Shown here one piece after another: positions 48,412 to 59,246 of a stretch of 64,000 bases of DNA; within the stretch, counting starts at the first letter, position 1; each line of letters opens with the position of its first letter. The translations under genes and the position numbers were made by a program. The notes under the pieces are model-generated. The model searched no databases, was not told where the DNA came from, and saw only the letters and a program-made list of their open reading frames with translations. Source of the stretch: Ornithinimicrobium sp. INDO-MA30-4 (GTDB lineage: Bacteria; Actinomycetota; Actinomycetes; Actinomycetales; Dermatophilaceae). The stretch is taken from positions 372,001 through 436,000 of the forward strand of contig NZ_CP091056.1 of NCBI RefSeq assembly GCF_021535045.1. Direction: 5' to 3'.

Positions 48412-49363
48412 CCTCGACAGGTCAGGAGCCGAGGTGGAGTCGGCAGAGTCGTAGGCCACGTAGTAGGTGGGGCGGCCTTGCAGAGTGCCGTAGATCCGCC
48501 CAACGTATTCACCCAGAATGCCCAGACACAGCAGTTGGATCGCCCCAACGCCCGCGACGATCGCTACTGTCGAAGTCCAACCGGCGACCGTAAAGCCAGC
48601 AAGTTTGGAGATCAGCGCATAGGCCAGCAGCACCATGGCTGCTGCAAAGCCGCCCAGGCCAAACCACGTGGCCAGCCGCAATGGGGCTAGCGAAAAGCCG
48701 GTAAATCCATCGAGGGTCAATCGGATCATTTTGCTCAGTGGATATTTGCTGGTGCCGGCCGCTCGCTCGGCCCGCGCATACCCGACCTCGGCGCTGGGGA
48801 AGCCCAACGATGGCACCACCAGGCGCAGCACTCGGTGCGCCTCGGGGAGTGCGTTGACGGCGTCAACAGTTGCCCGCGACATCAGTCGGTAGTCGCCGGC
48901 GTTGGTGGGCGCGTCCTTGGCCCCGGCGGCTCGAATACCGGCATAGAAAAGGCGAGCCGACCCACGCTTAAAGGTGGAGTCAGACGATCGGTCTGTGCGC
49001 ACGCCATGGACAACGTCAACGTTGTGCTCCAAGGCGGCGTCGACCATCAGGGCGATGACCTCGGGGGATCTTGCAAATCGGCATCAAGGTGACGACCCAA
49101 TCACCTGCAGCCATCGCTAAACCCGCCGAGATCGCGGCCTGGTGGCCGGCATTGGCTCGGAGCCTGACGACTCTCAACTCGGGCCAGTCACGGCGATAGC
49201 GCTGCAACAAAACGGGGGTAGCGTCACGGCTGCCGTCATCAATGGCGAGGACTTCGTAGGGCAATTCGAGGCCTTGCAAGACTGGGCGCAGCCGAGCCAC
49301 CAAAGTGGGCAAGACATCCTGCTCGTCAAACATCGGGATGACGATCGACAAGACAGGGGACAT
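48349..49363 (-). CDS. GT2 glycosyltransferase with C-terminal membrane helices, GtrB/DPM1-like (one frameshift in this sequence)
   Basis: About 338 residues. The N-terminal GT-A domain has SIVIPMFDEQDVLPTLV, AIDDGSRDATPVLL and, after a break near 49085, the DADLQDPPE metal-binding motif. Two C-terminal transmembrane helices follow (LGGFAAAMVLLAYALISKL and VAIVAGVGAIQLLCLGILGEY), and the LGEYVGRIY motif ends the membrane part. This layout is typical of polyprenyl-phosphate glycosyltransferases. It may provide a lipid-linked sugar, possibly for the neighbouring GT4/flippase genes. Confidence 0.83.
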
Positions 49364-49404
49364 GGGGCAACTCTAAGCGCCACGCGACCCGGTAGAGTGG
49401 CCGT

Positions 49405-49620
49405 ATGTCGTTTGCCTTTGCTGCCGCTGCCGAAGAAGAGCACGAGCTTGTCGAGTTGATCTTTGACCCATTCTGGTTTGGTGTCATCGCGCTCGTCGTC
49501 ATGATGGGCCTGCTTGCCCTGCTCTGGAGTTTCCGCAACACGTTGGCTCTAGACCCGGTTGCCCACCACGGCGATCACGCTGGAGCCACGGACGAGGCTG
49601 ACTCCTCCGCTGGGCACTAA
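49405..49620 (+). CDS. Small single-pass membrane protein upstream of nadD
   Basis: A 71-residue protein: an acidic start ([15 protein letters not shown]), one transmembrane helix ([19 protein letters not shown]), then a short His/Asp-rich tail. Its stop overlaps the nadD ATG by 1 bp, so it is translated with nadD-rsfS. I recognise it only as the kind of short membrane protein found at this position in actinobacteria; function unknown. The frame is intact. Confidence 0.65.
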   Translation: MSFAFAAAAEEEHELVELIFDPFWFGVIALVVMMGLLALLWSFRNTLALDPVAHHGDHAGATDEADSSAGH

Positions 49621-50206
49621 TGCGGGTAGGAGTGATGGGTGGGACGTTTGATCCCATCCACCACGGCCACCTGGTGGCTGCCAGTGAGGCAGCCTCACGA
49701 TTGGGCCTGGACCAAGTCATCTTTGTCCCGACCGGGCAGCCGTACCGCAAGGACGTCAGCCAGGTAACGAAGGCAGAGCACCGCTATTTGATGACGGTGA
49801 TTGCGACTGCGTCTAACCCCACTTTACGGTGAGCCGGGTCGATGTTGACCGTGACGGGCCGACCTACACCCGCGACACGCTGCGCGACCTGAAGGCGGAG
49901 CATCCCGAAGACGAGTTGTTCTTCATCACTGGCGCTGACGCACTCGCTCAAATCTTGAGTTGGAAGGGCGTCGATGAGCTATGGGACCTAGCCCACTTCA
50001 TCGGAGTGACCCGACCTGGGCACGCGCTCTCCGACGATGGTCTGCCACAAGACCGCGTGACACTGCTTGAGGTCCCCGCCATGGCGATCTCATCGACCGA
50101 CTGCCGTGAGCGCAGAGCCAAGGGCGATCCAGTTTGGTATCTGGTCCCGGACGGCGTTGTGCAGTACATCGGCAAATACGATCTTTATAACAAGGAGTCT
50201 CCATGA
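49620..50206 (+). CDS. nadD: Nicotinate-nucleotide adenylyltransferase (one frameshift in this sequence)
   Basis: Adenylates nicotinate mononucleotide in NAD synthesis. The N-terminus has [17 protein letters not shown] with the nucleotidyltransferase HxGH motif, then [10 protein letters not shown]. After a break near 49828 it continues [21 protein letters not shown] and ITGADAL, and ends with the ISSTDCRER motif. About 195 residues. It overlaps rsfS by 4 bp. Confidence 0.94.
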
Positions 50207-50589
50207 CAGCGAACGAACGAGCCGTTGAGCTCGCCCAAGCCGCAGCAGTTGCTGCTGGCAGCAAGTTGGGGCAAGACATTGTCGCCCTCGACGTCAGCGA
50301 GCAGTTGGCGTTGACCGATGTTTTTGTCATTGCCTCGGCGCCAAACGAGCGTCAGGTCAATGCCATCGTTGACGCGGTCGAAGAGAAGCTGCTGAGCTTG
50401 AAGTCCAAGCCGCTGCGTCGCGAGGGCCACCGTGAATCGCGTTGGGTCTTGCTGGACTTCAGCGACATCATCGTCCACGTCATGCACTCCGAAGACCGCG
50501 AGTTTTATGCGTTGGAGAAGTTGTGGAAGGACTGCCCGACGGTGCCCTTGCCTGAGGTTGAGGTCGAAAGCGCCGACGAGGCTGAGTAG
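50203..50589 (+). CDS. rsfS: Ribosomal silencing factor RsfS
   Basis: A 128-residue RsfS/Iojap protein that binds L14 and blocks subunit joining under starvation. Motifs: [38 protein letters not shown] and [18 protein letters not shown], then [12 protein letters not shown]. The ATG follows AAGGAG within nadD. The frame is intact. Confidence 0.95.
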   Translation: MTANERAVELAQAAAVAAGSKLGQDIVALDVSEQLALTDVFVIASAPNERQVNAIVDAVEEKLLSLKSKPLRREGHRESRWVLLDFSDIIVHVMHSEDREFYALEKLWKDCPTVPLPEVEVESADEAE

Positions 50590-50591
50590 TC

Positions 50592-51212
50592 ATGCGCCTC
50601 ATCATTTGGCGTCACGGCCAGACCGAGCACAACGCAGGTCGCATCTTTCAAGGACATCTCGACACCCAACTGTCAGCCCTGGGGCAAAAACAGGTGCGAG
50701 TTGCGGGCAATGCCTTGGCCGCCTACAAGCCCAGCGCTATTTGGTCTAGCGACCTCGTCCGAGCGGCTTCAACGGCGCGAGCGCTGGCTGACGTGGCCGA
50801 CCTGCCGATCACCTACGACGCCAGGTTGCGCGAGATCGATGTGGGCTCGTGGACGGGCCTCTCCTTCGATCAAATCAAGGCCCAAGATGGCGACATCCTT
50901 ACCGCCACCGAAGCGGGCGAGGATGTGCCTCGAGGCGGAGATGGAGAGAAGCTTGCTCAGGTCGGGGAGCGGTCCGTTGCGGCGGTTCGTGAACTCATGG
51001 CCGAATTGGGCGAAGACGATTTGGCGGTCGTGGCAACGCATGGGGTAGCGGCGCGCACCATCGTGGCCGAGTTGCTGGACATGCCACAGAAACAAGCGTG
51101 GCTGGCTCTGGTGGGACTGCATAACGCGCATTGGGCAGAGTTGGTGCTGCACCGCACTGGCTGGCGCCTGGCGTCGTGGAACGCCGGCGCGTTCGACATT
51201 GACGAAGAGTAG
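50592..51212 (+). CDS. Histidine phosphatase family protein
   Basis: A 206-residue phosphoglycerate-mutase-like phosphatase with the catalytic RHG in LIIWRHGQTEHNAGRIFQGH, a second His in VVATHGVAART, and a conserved Glu in DARLREIDVGSW. It starts 2 bp after rsfS and belongs to the same operon. In many actinobacteria a gene like this follows rsfS; it may dephosphorylate a sugar phosphate or act as an alpha-ribazole-phosphatase-like enzyme. Confidence 0.9.
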   Translation: MRLIIWRHGQTEHNAGRIFQGHLDTQLSALGQKQVRVAGNALAAYKPSAIWSSDLVRAASTARALADVADLPITYDARLREIDVGSWTGLSFDQIKAQDGDILTATEAGEDVPRGGDGEKLAQVGERSVAAVRELMAELGEDDLAVVATHGVAARTIVAELLDMPQKQAWLALVGLHNAHWAELVLHRTGWRLASWNAGAFDIDEE

Positions 51213-51238
51213 CGAGGCGCTTTCCGCCGCATCGTGAC

Positions 51239-51283
51239 AACGCAAAGCCAGGCACACTCGACCAGAGTGCGCCGGGCTTCGTT
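51239..51283. terminator. Imperfect bidirectional terminator
   Basis: AACG...AAGCC.GGC.CACTC pairs with its complement across a short loop with a few mismatches and bulges. It lies between the convergent phosphatase and nitroreductase genes. Confidence 0.65.
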
Positions 51284-51296
51284 GTGTCTGGGGCAG

Positions 51297-51896
51297 TTAG
51301 TCCTGGACGAGGACGATGTCGGAGAGGCTCTTACGCTCACGCGGGGCGATCTCGCGCTCGTGCAGAACCTCAGGGAGCGCATCAGCAGCGCCAAGGTAGC
51401 CCAACGCGACCACCGTGGTGGGGGCCAACTGAGCCTCGACATCGAACGATACGCGGAGTTGGTCTGCGTCAAAACCTGCCATCTGGTGGGCGTGCAGACC
51501 TTCTGCGCTGGCTTGCACGATCATTGAGCTGACGGACTGGCCGAGGTCGTACTGGGCCCAGGGACGGGGCTTGCCCTCTGAGTCCTCAGTCTCGGTCAAG
51601 GCCACTAGCAGGACCGAAGCGCTGTCGGCCCAGACCTTGTTGAAGCCCATCAGAGCCTCATGGATCTTGGCAAAGGATGCGCCGCCGCGCTTAGCAACGA
51701 TGAACCGCCAAGGCTGAGAATTCATCGCTGAAGGCGCCCACCGAGCGGCCTCCAAAACAGTGGAGACAACGTCATCTTGAACCTCTGCAGTGGGGTCGAA
51801 CGAACGCGGGCTCCAGCGGTCGCGCAAGACAGGGATCAAGTCAGCATCAGTGACGGCGGCACGATCAATGGACTGCGTGGCAAGGCTCATAATCAT
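51297..51896 (-). CDS. Nitroreductase family FMN oxidoreductase
   Basis: A 199-residue protein with the FMN-binding RWSPRSFD, the ARWAPSAMNSQPWRFIV segment and GLHAHQMAGFDADQLR, as in NAD(P)H-dependent nitroreductases and malonic semialdehyde reductase-like proteins. ATGs at 51896 and 51890 are equally possible. It stands alone between a terminator and tRNA-Ala. The physiological substrate is unknown. Confidence 0.88.
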   Translation of the reverse strand: MIMSLATQSIDRAAVTDADLIPVLRDRWSPRSFDPTAEVQDDVVSTVLEAARWAPSAMNSQPWRFIVAKRGGASFAKIHEALMGFNKVWADSASVLLVALTETEDSEGKPRPWAQYDLGQSVSSMIVQASAEGLHAHQMAGFDADQLRVSFDVEAQLAPTTVVALGYLGAADALPEVLHEREIAPRERKSLSDIVLVQD

Positions 51897-52044
51897 CTCA
51901 ACTTCTCAGGCAGGGGCGCCGACATCCGGCGTGAAGAACAACGGCACTTCCTTGTGCATCGCTGGAATTAACAGCGCGGTGCAGGTCAGCATTCCCGATT
52001 TGGAACCACGCGCGGCGTCTGCGTATGATCTGAGCGTCCCAAAC

Positions 52045-52117
52045 GGGGCTGTGGCGCAGCTGGTAGCGCACCTCCATGGCATGGAGGGGGTCAGGGGTTC
52101 GAGTCCCCTCAGCTCCA
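52045..52117 (+). tRNA. tRNA-Ala (anticodon GGC)
   Basis: Folds into a complete 73-base cloverleaf: acceptor GGGGCTG/CAGCTCC, D-arm GCGC/GCGC, anticodon stem CCTCC/GGAGG with loop ATGGCAT (anticodon GGC), variable GGGTC, T-arm AGGGG-TTCGAGT-CCCCT and discriminator A. The third acceptor pair is G-U, the alanine identity element. CCA is not encoded. An IS481-family element begins 3 bp past the discriminator. Confidence 0.95.
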
Positions 52118-52120
52118 CCG
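52106..52120. repeat. Left copy of 15-bp target site duplication
   Basis: CCCTCAGCTCCACCG covers the last 12 bases of tRNA-Ala plus 3 more. An identical copy is at 53421-53435 directly after the right end of the insertion element. Confidence 0.85.
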
Positions 52121-53420
52121 TGTGGTGAGTCGAGTCATCGTTCATAGATGAGTCGGGTCATTGTTCAGATTTAGCTCGGCCATCGGCCGGGCTTTTCTGG
52201 TTGTTGCGCCAGTAGGACTTGGTGGGGTTGATGGTGTGGGCGGAGAGTATTTCGCCGGTGGTGCGGTCGATGACGGTGATGGTGGTTTCGTCGATGAGGA
52301 GCAGGACTGGTTTGCCGCGGTTCGCGGCTCCGATTCCGAGGTGGTGCATTCGGCCGGCGCGGCGCAGGGAGACTCCGCCGTGGATGTCGACTTTGTCGAA
52401 TCTGAGGCGGTAGTGGCCACTGATTGTGGTCCCGCCGGGTTTTGCTTTGGGCCGGGCGTTGTAGGCCTGGTGTGGGGTGGCTCGGTCGAGGGCTCGGTGG
52501 GGACGTTGGGTGTTGTACACGAGGGCGAATTGGTCGAGTTGGGCCTGTAAGGCCGCCAGGTTGGGCGCCGGTGGCTGTTGGGTAAGCCAACGTTTTTGGG
52601 TTTGGTGGAACCGTTCGATTTTTCCTTGGGTTTGCGGGTGGCCGGGGTGGCCGTTCTTTTGCTGGATGCCGAGTGCGTGCAGGAGGTATTCGAATTCGTT
52701 GCGGCCTCCGGTGAAGCGGGAGGTGTACACCGACCCGTTATCGGTCAGTGTTGAGGCTAGTGGGCCGTAGGTGTTGATACAGGTCGTGAACGTGTCAACG
52801 ACGAGTTTGCCGGTCACACGGGCGTGGGCGGTGCAGGACAGCAGGTATCTGGAGTGGTCATCGAGCCAGTTCAGGATTTCGGTGTTGCTGCCATCGGCGA
52901 GGGGCCAGTGGGCGGGAGTCTGATTGCCAGGTTTCGTTGGGTTGCTCAGCTTCGAAGCGGCGCAGAGATGATTTGGGGCGTTTGCGTGGGGCTGGGGTGA
53001 CCAGGCCAGCGTTGGTGATGATGCGCCTGATCGTGGAGATAGCGGGCACAGGGGTGAGGCTTTCGTGTTCTAGATGCCAGGCGATGGTCACTGGCCCGTT
53101 ATCGAGCCCGGCATCCTGGAGTTCGGTGCGTAACTCCAGGATGCGGGTCTTGACAGGTTGCGGGGTCGCGCGGGAGTTGCTGCGTGGTGCTGTGGAGCGG
53201 GGTTCTAGCCCGTGCAGGCCGTGTTGTTCATAGCGTTGGACCAGCGTGTGGATCCATCGCCAGGACACGTCGTATTTTCGGGCGGTTTCGGCCTTAGTGA
53301 GGCCTTGCTCGATGACGGATAGCACGATGACCTTGGCCGTGGACATGACCCATCTTCGCGGCCTACCTGGCTATGAACGATGTCTCGACTCATCTATGAA
53401 CAATGTCGTGAACCACAACA
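52121..53420. mobile_element. IS481-family insertion sequence, complete (1300 bp)
   Basis: Both ends start TGT and form an imperfect terminal inverted repeat of about 47 bp (52121-52167 and 53374-53420) that includes the perfect core GTTCATAGATGAGTCG. Each end also holds two copies of a CAT(C/T)GTTCA motif, probably transposase binding sites. The element carries one transposase gene and is flanked by a 15-bp direct repeat. TGT ends, size and a long target duplication fit the IS481 family. It is inserted at the 3' end of tRNA-Ala in such a way that the tRNA is kept intact. Confidence 0.88.
52158..53346 (-). CDS. IS481-family transposase (one frameshift in this sequence)
   Basis: About 396 residues. 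N-terminal helix-turn-helix region (GLTKAETARKYDVSWRWIHT), then a DDE integrase core with the first Asp in NETWQSD, the second in LTDNGSVYTSRF and the Glu in QGKIERFHQTQKRW; RPHRAL follows. The break near 52915 lies just after the first catalytic Asp. With many errors of the same kind nearby, this does not prove the copy is dead. The stop codon lies inside the left inverted repeat. Confidence 0.88.
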
Positions 53421-53435
53421 CCCTCAGCTCCACCG
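53421..53435. repeat. Right copy of 15-bp target site duplication
   Basis: CCCTCAGCTCCACCG, identical to 52106-52120. Only this partial tRNA 3' end is present here; no second tRNA gene exists. Confidence 0.85.
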
Positions 53436-53440
53436 TTTGG

Positions 53441-53473
53441 ATCGGGCGGCATCTCATTGAGATGCCGCCCGAT
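53441..53473 (+). terminator. Displaced tRNA-Ala terminator
   Basis: A near-perfect hairpin (ATCGGGCGGCATCT and its complement) ends in ATTTGTTAC. It lies 5 bp beyond the right target duplication, so before the IS insertion it would have stood about 20 bp after the tRNA. Confidence 0.75.
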
Positions 53474-53579
53474 TTGTTACACCAGGGGCATGTGGGTGCT
53501 GGTAGCGGTACTTACTGCCACTGCCAAAAGTTTTTGAATCTAAAACAATCCGCCCTGTCAGTGGCTCCGAATAACGGGC

Positions 53580-55154
53580 ATGACACAGCGACAGCACACA
53601 GCAGCCAGGCTCGGCCTTGGCGCCCTAGCCGGAGGAATTGCAGGCACCGCCGGCATTCTTGCCGGACAGGCGGCTGCTGCAGTGCTTCCTGGCGTTACCG
53701 GTCCCGTGCTGGCCGTCGGCAACCGAGCCGTTGACTGGGCCCCGCGTCCCCTGAAGGAATTCGCGATCGAGACGTTCGGCGATGCCGACAAGATTGTCTT
53801 GATCGGCGGGGTCCTCGTCACCGTGGGTTTGCTCATTCTCGCGCTTGGTGCCGTCGGCACGAAGCGTCCTCGAGCAGCCGTTATCGGCTTTTCCGTCCTG
53901 ATCTTCATAGCCTCGCTCGCCATGATCACCGACCGAGCGGCCACCGCCGGAGTAGGACTGCGTTTCGTAGCCGTCCTCGCGACAGCCGTGGTCGGCATTG
54001 GCGGCTTCATCTTCTTACTGAAGGCCTGGGCCCCTGCTCGTGTGGCGCCAAGCAACGACGGCACCTCAGAGGACCCAAGCGCACTGTCCTTCGACAGACG
54101 AGCCTTCCTGGTCGCGGCATCGGCGGTAGCCGCTGTTGGCGCCGCCGGTGGCGTGGTGAGCCGCGCACTAGGCGGAGGAGCCGCTGCGGCGTCTCGCGAG
54201 GCCATCCAGCTCCCCGCTCCGGCCAGCCCCGTCTCAGCGCTCCCGGACGGTGTCACCTTCGAGTTGGACGGGCTGACGCCATACCTCACCGACAACGCGG
54301 ACTTCTACCGAGTTGACACCGCCCTTGAGGTGCCCGATGTGCCGCTGGAAGGCTACGTCCTGCGTATCCACGGCATGGTCGACAACCCCATTGAGCTGAC
54401 CTTCGAAGACCTACTCAACCGCGATCTCATCGAGCGTCGAGTCACCTTGACCTGCGTTTCCAACCCCGTTGGCGGCGACTACGTAGGCAATGCGACGTGG
54501 CTCGGAGTCCCGATGAAGGAATTGCTCGCCGAAGCTGACGTGCAAGACGGAGCCGACGCGGTCAAGTCCACGTCTGCCGATGACTTCACCGCCGGCACAC
54601 CGCTCTCAGTGCTGACGGATGACCGTGAAGCGATGATTGCCATCGGGATGAACGGCGAGCCGCTGCCACTGGAGCACGGCTTCCCCGTCCGGATGGTGAC
54701 GCCTGGCTTGTATGGCTACGTGTCGGCTACCAAGTGGCTCGTGGACCTTGAGGTCACGCGGTTCGCAGACTTCACCGCCTACTGGACCGACCGTGGCTAC
54801 TCCGCGCTGGCCCCCATCAAACTTAGCTCCCGCATCGACGTCCCGCGGTCCTTCGCCCAACTCAATTCAGACGACACCGTCGTCGGGGGAGTGGCGTGGG
54901 CACAGGACGAAGGCATCGACCGCGTCGAAGTACGCGTCGATGAAGGGGAGTGGAGCGACGCTGAGCTTGGCGTCGAAGACAACGACCAAACCTGGCGCCC
55001 CTGGCGTTGGGACTGGTCCCAACCAACATCGGGGCTTCACCGCCTTGAGGTCCGCGCGACCGACCGTGCGGGCAACACCCAAACGTCCCAACGGGAGCCC
55101 ATCGCTCCCAACGGGTCTACCGGATGGCACAACGTGACGGTCACCGTCTCCTAA
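53580..55154 (+). CDS. Membrane-anchored molybdopterin-dependent oxidoreductase (sulfite oxidase-like)
   Basis: A 524-residue protein. The N-terminal quarter has about four hydrophobic helices, followed by a twin-arginine-like segment ([20 protein letters not shown]). The central domain is the sulfite-oxidase molybdopterin fold, with the cofactor Cys in [20 protein letters not shown] and [18 protein letters not shown]. An Ig-like dimerisation domain follows ([19 protein letters not shown]). Catalysis should occur on the outer face. No heme domain is seen, so an external electron acceptor is needed. The following FAS1 lipoprotein gene is 34 bp away. The frame is intact. Confidence 0.88.
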   Translation: MTQRQHTAARLGLGALAGGIAGTAGILAGQAAAAVLPGVTGPVLAVGNRAVDWAPRPLKEFAIETFGDADKIVLIGGVLVTVGLLILALGAVGTKRPRAAVIGFSVLIFIASLAMITDRAATAGVGLRFVAVLATAVVGIGGFIFLLKAWAPARVAPSNDGTSEDPSALSFDRRAFLVAASAVAAVGAAGGVVSRALGGGAAAASREAIQLPAPASPVSALPDGVTFELDGLTPYLTDNADFYRVDTALEVPDVPLEGYVLRIHGMVDNPIELTFEDLLNRDLIERRVTLTCVSNPVGGDYVGNATWLGVPMKELLAEADVQDGADAVKSTSADDFTAGTPLSVLTDDREAMIAIGMNGEPLPLEHGFPVRMVTPGLYGYVSATKWLVDLEVTRFADFTAYWTDRGYSALAPIKLSSRIDVPRSFAQLNSDDTVVGGVAWAQDEGIDRVEVRVDEGEWSDAELGVEDNDQTWRPWRWDWSQPTSGLHRLEVRATDRAGNTQTSQREPIAPNGSTGWHNVTVTVS

Positions 55155-55188
55155 CCAACCGGTATCCACCACATTGAAAGGAACCATC

Positions 55189-55880
55189 ATGCGCGTTCAG
55201 AAGATGATGTTTGCAGTTGCCATGGCCTCAGTCCTGACCGTCTCCGCTTGCGGTGGCGACACAGAAGAGGTCGCAGACGACGCCGGCTCGGCCGTCGAGG
55301 AGACCACCGAAGACATGACCGATGAGGACATGGCTGATGAGGACATGGCTGAAGAGGACATGGCAGAGGAGACCGGCGACGCTATGGACCCGGCCGCCAA
55401 CCTCGTTGGTGCTGGTTGCGCCGACTACGCCGAGGCTGTCCCCGAGGGCGACGGCTCCGTTGCTGGCATGGCTCAGGACCCGGTTGCCGTTGCAGCCAGC
55501 AACAACCCGCTGCTGACCACCCTCACCGCAGCCGTCTCCGGTGAGTTGAACCCCGACGTGAACCTGGTCGACACCTTGAACGGTGACGAGTTCACCGTCT
55601 TCGCACCAGTTGACGACGCGTTCGCCGCTCTGGACGAAGAGACGGTTGACACCTTGGGCACCGACGCAGACCTGCTGACCTCGATCCTGACCTACCACGT
55701 GGTCCCCGGCCAGATGACCCTGACGAGGTCATCGGCACCCAGATCACCGTGAACGGCGCGGACGTTGAGGTTGCTGGCGGCGGCGACGAGATCACCGTCA
55801 ACGACGCCAACGTGATCTGTGGTGGCGTTGTCACCGAGAACGCAACGGTCTACCTGATCGATGGTGTTCTCACCCCGTGA
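55189..55880 (+). CDS. FAS1 (fasciclin) domain lipoprotein (one frameshift in this sequence)
   Basis: About 230 residues: signal peptide with lipobox VSAC, then a low-complexity acidic linker built from a repeated DEDMA(D/E)E unit, then one FAS1 domain ([43 protein letters not shown]) which continues after a break near 55720 as [10 protein letters not shown]...[13 protein letters not shown]1 domains mediate adhesion or protein contacts. The pairing with the sulfite oxidase-like gene suggests both work at the cell surface. Confidence 0.88.
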
Positions 55881-55927
55881 TCACCCTCGGGTGACTCGCA
55901 CTAGCGCAAGGCGCTAGCGAACAAGCA

Positions 55928-55968
55928 CTGGCCCCACCGGATGATTGCCCTTTCTCCGGTGGGGCCAG
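55928..55968. terminator. Bidirectional rho-independent terminator
   Basis: A 14-bp perfect stem (CTGGCCCCACCGGA and its complement) with a 13-base loop lies between the FAS1 and PemK-like genes, which converge. Confidence 0.75.
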
Positions 55969-55980
55969 ACGCGTTTGCCC

Positions 55981-56520
55981 CTAGTTATGCTTGGCAACTT
56001 CCCGGGCGACGTCGTTGAAGACCTCGCGAGAAAGAACGGCTCCAATGCGGCGCACGCCTGATGGGTCGATCCGCAAAATGCGGTTGACCCGTACTTCACT
56101 CTCGCGACGCTGCTCGTCCCAGTCGCCGCTGCCGATATCGGTCCAAAATCGACCTGCGCGGGCTTCTTGAGCAGCGTCTTGGTCGTGGTCCTTGCTCGTC
56201 AACTGCAGAGCCAAGAGCCAATCGGCGTTTTCTCGGGCAATCACCAACACCGGGCGGTCCTTGCCCTGGTTGTAGTCCTCTTCGTAGGGCACCCAACTCC
56301 AGACAATCTCGCCCGGGTCGGGCAGGTCGTCGTCGACCGGCGCATACTCAGGTCGCAGTGCGCCGCGGTAGTCGCCGGGGTAGTCGGATCCTTTGGCTGT
56401 GGAAGGTGCGTTGCGGGGTTTCTGTGGCTTATTCGATTGCCGCTGGGACTTGCGCGAAGCATCCATGGCGACGTCGTAGGCGACCCGCGCGACCCGGCGT
56501 AGCGTCGAGGACCAATTCAT
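55981..56520 (-). CDS. PemK/MazF-like protein without an evident antitoxin
   Basis: A 179-residue protein. Its first 60 residues are basic and polar, and the C-terminal 110 show the PemK/MazF fold: PDPGEIVWSWVPYEEDYNQG, DRPVLVIAREN, LALQLTSKDHDQD, VNRILRIDPSGVRRIGAVL. Classical members are mRNA interferases paired with a small antitoxin, but no candidate antitoxin gene is adjacent, and the long N-terminal extension is unusual for a toxin. It could be a domesticated, non-toxic member. It is divergent from lepA. Confidence 0.78.
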   Translation of the reverse strand: MNWSSTLRRVARVAYDVAMDASRKSQRQSNKPQKPRNAPSTAKGSDYPGDYRGALRPEYAPVDDDLPDPGEIVWSWVPYEEDYNQGKDRPVLVIARENADWLLALQLTSKDHDQDAAQEARAGRFWTDIGSGDWDEQRRESEVRVNRILRIDPSGVRRIGAVLSREVFNDVAREVAKHN

Positions 56521-56633
56521 ATCCGAACTCCTTTGATTGCGGCCCCCAGGCTAACCGTGCCGGTGTGCTAGCGCTGCCGCAGACCATGGGACAATAGAAG
56601 TTCCGACTCTTAACATCCTGCTGGAAGGCTCGC

Positions 56634-58579
<1,946 letters not shown>

Positions 58580-59246
58580 GCAGCACAAGTGGGCTTATGA
58601 GAAGCACGGCGACGCCTACATCCTGGATTTGCCGACGCTAGGGGACAGCGGCTCAACAGCAATCGACCCGTCCTTTGTGGCGCAGCCTTCGCAGTGGTTT
58701 GGCCGCAATGCACCGGTCGTTCTTGAGGTTGGCTCTGGCTCAGGTGACGCTTTGGTCGCCGGCGCTCAGGCCCACCCAGACTGGGATTTCATTGCTTTCG
58801 AGGTGTGGCGACCAGGTGTTGCCCAGGCCATTCATCGGTTGCAGCGTCGGGGTCTGACTAACGTGCGGTTCGCCACGCTCGATGCCCACGTGGCGTTCGA
58901 CACGGCGTTTGAGCCTGGCTCGATCGCCGAAGTCTGGACCTACTTTCCTGACCCTTGGCCTAAGACAAAGCACCACAAGCGACGCATTGTAGGACCGGTC
59001 TTTGCCGATCGGGTGAACTCGCTGCTGAGCCCCAGTGGGCTGTGGCGGTTGGCCACCGACTGGCCGGAGTACGCCGACCACATGCATGACGTGCTGGATG
59101 ACCGCCCGGATTGGTCTTTGGTCTCCACCGAGCGGGAGGAATCTCGGCCGATCACCCGGTTTGAGCGCAAGGGCACCAAGGCTGGCCGGCCGATCACAGA
59201 TCTGGCCTATGCCAAGGTCGAGCCGTCGAGCGAGCCGAGTTAGCCG

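Noticed and set aside
52158-53346. Programmed -1 frameshifting in the transposase
   Set aside because: IS481 transposases are normally a single frame, I see no slippery heptamer with a downstream structure that I could support, and errors of this type are everywhere in the window.
53421-53440. A second tRNA-Ala or an attR site of an integrative element
   Set aside because: Only 15 bp match and they directly abut the IS end with TGT termini. This is a target duplication from transposition. There is no integrase gene and no other cargo.
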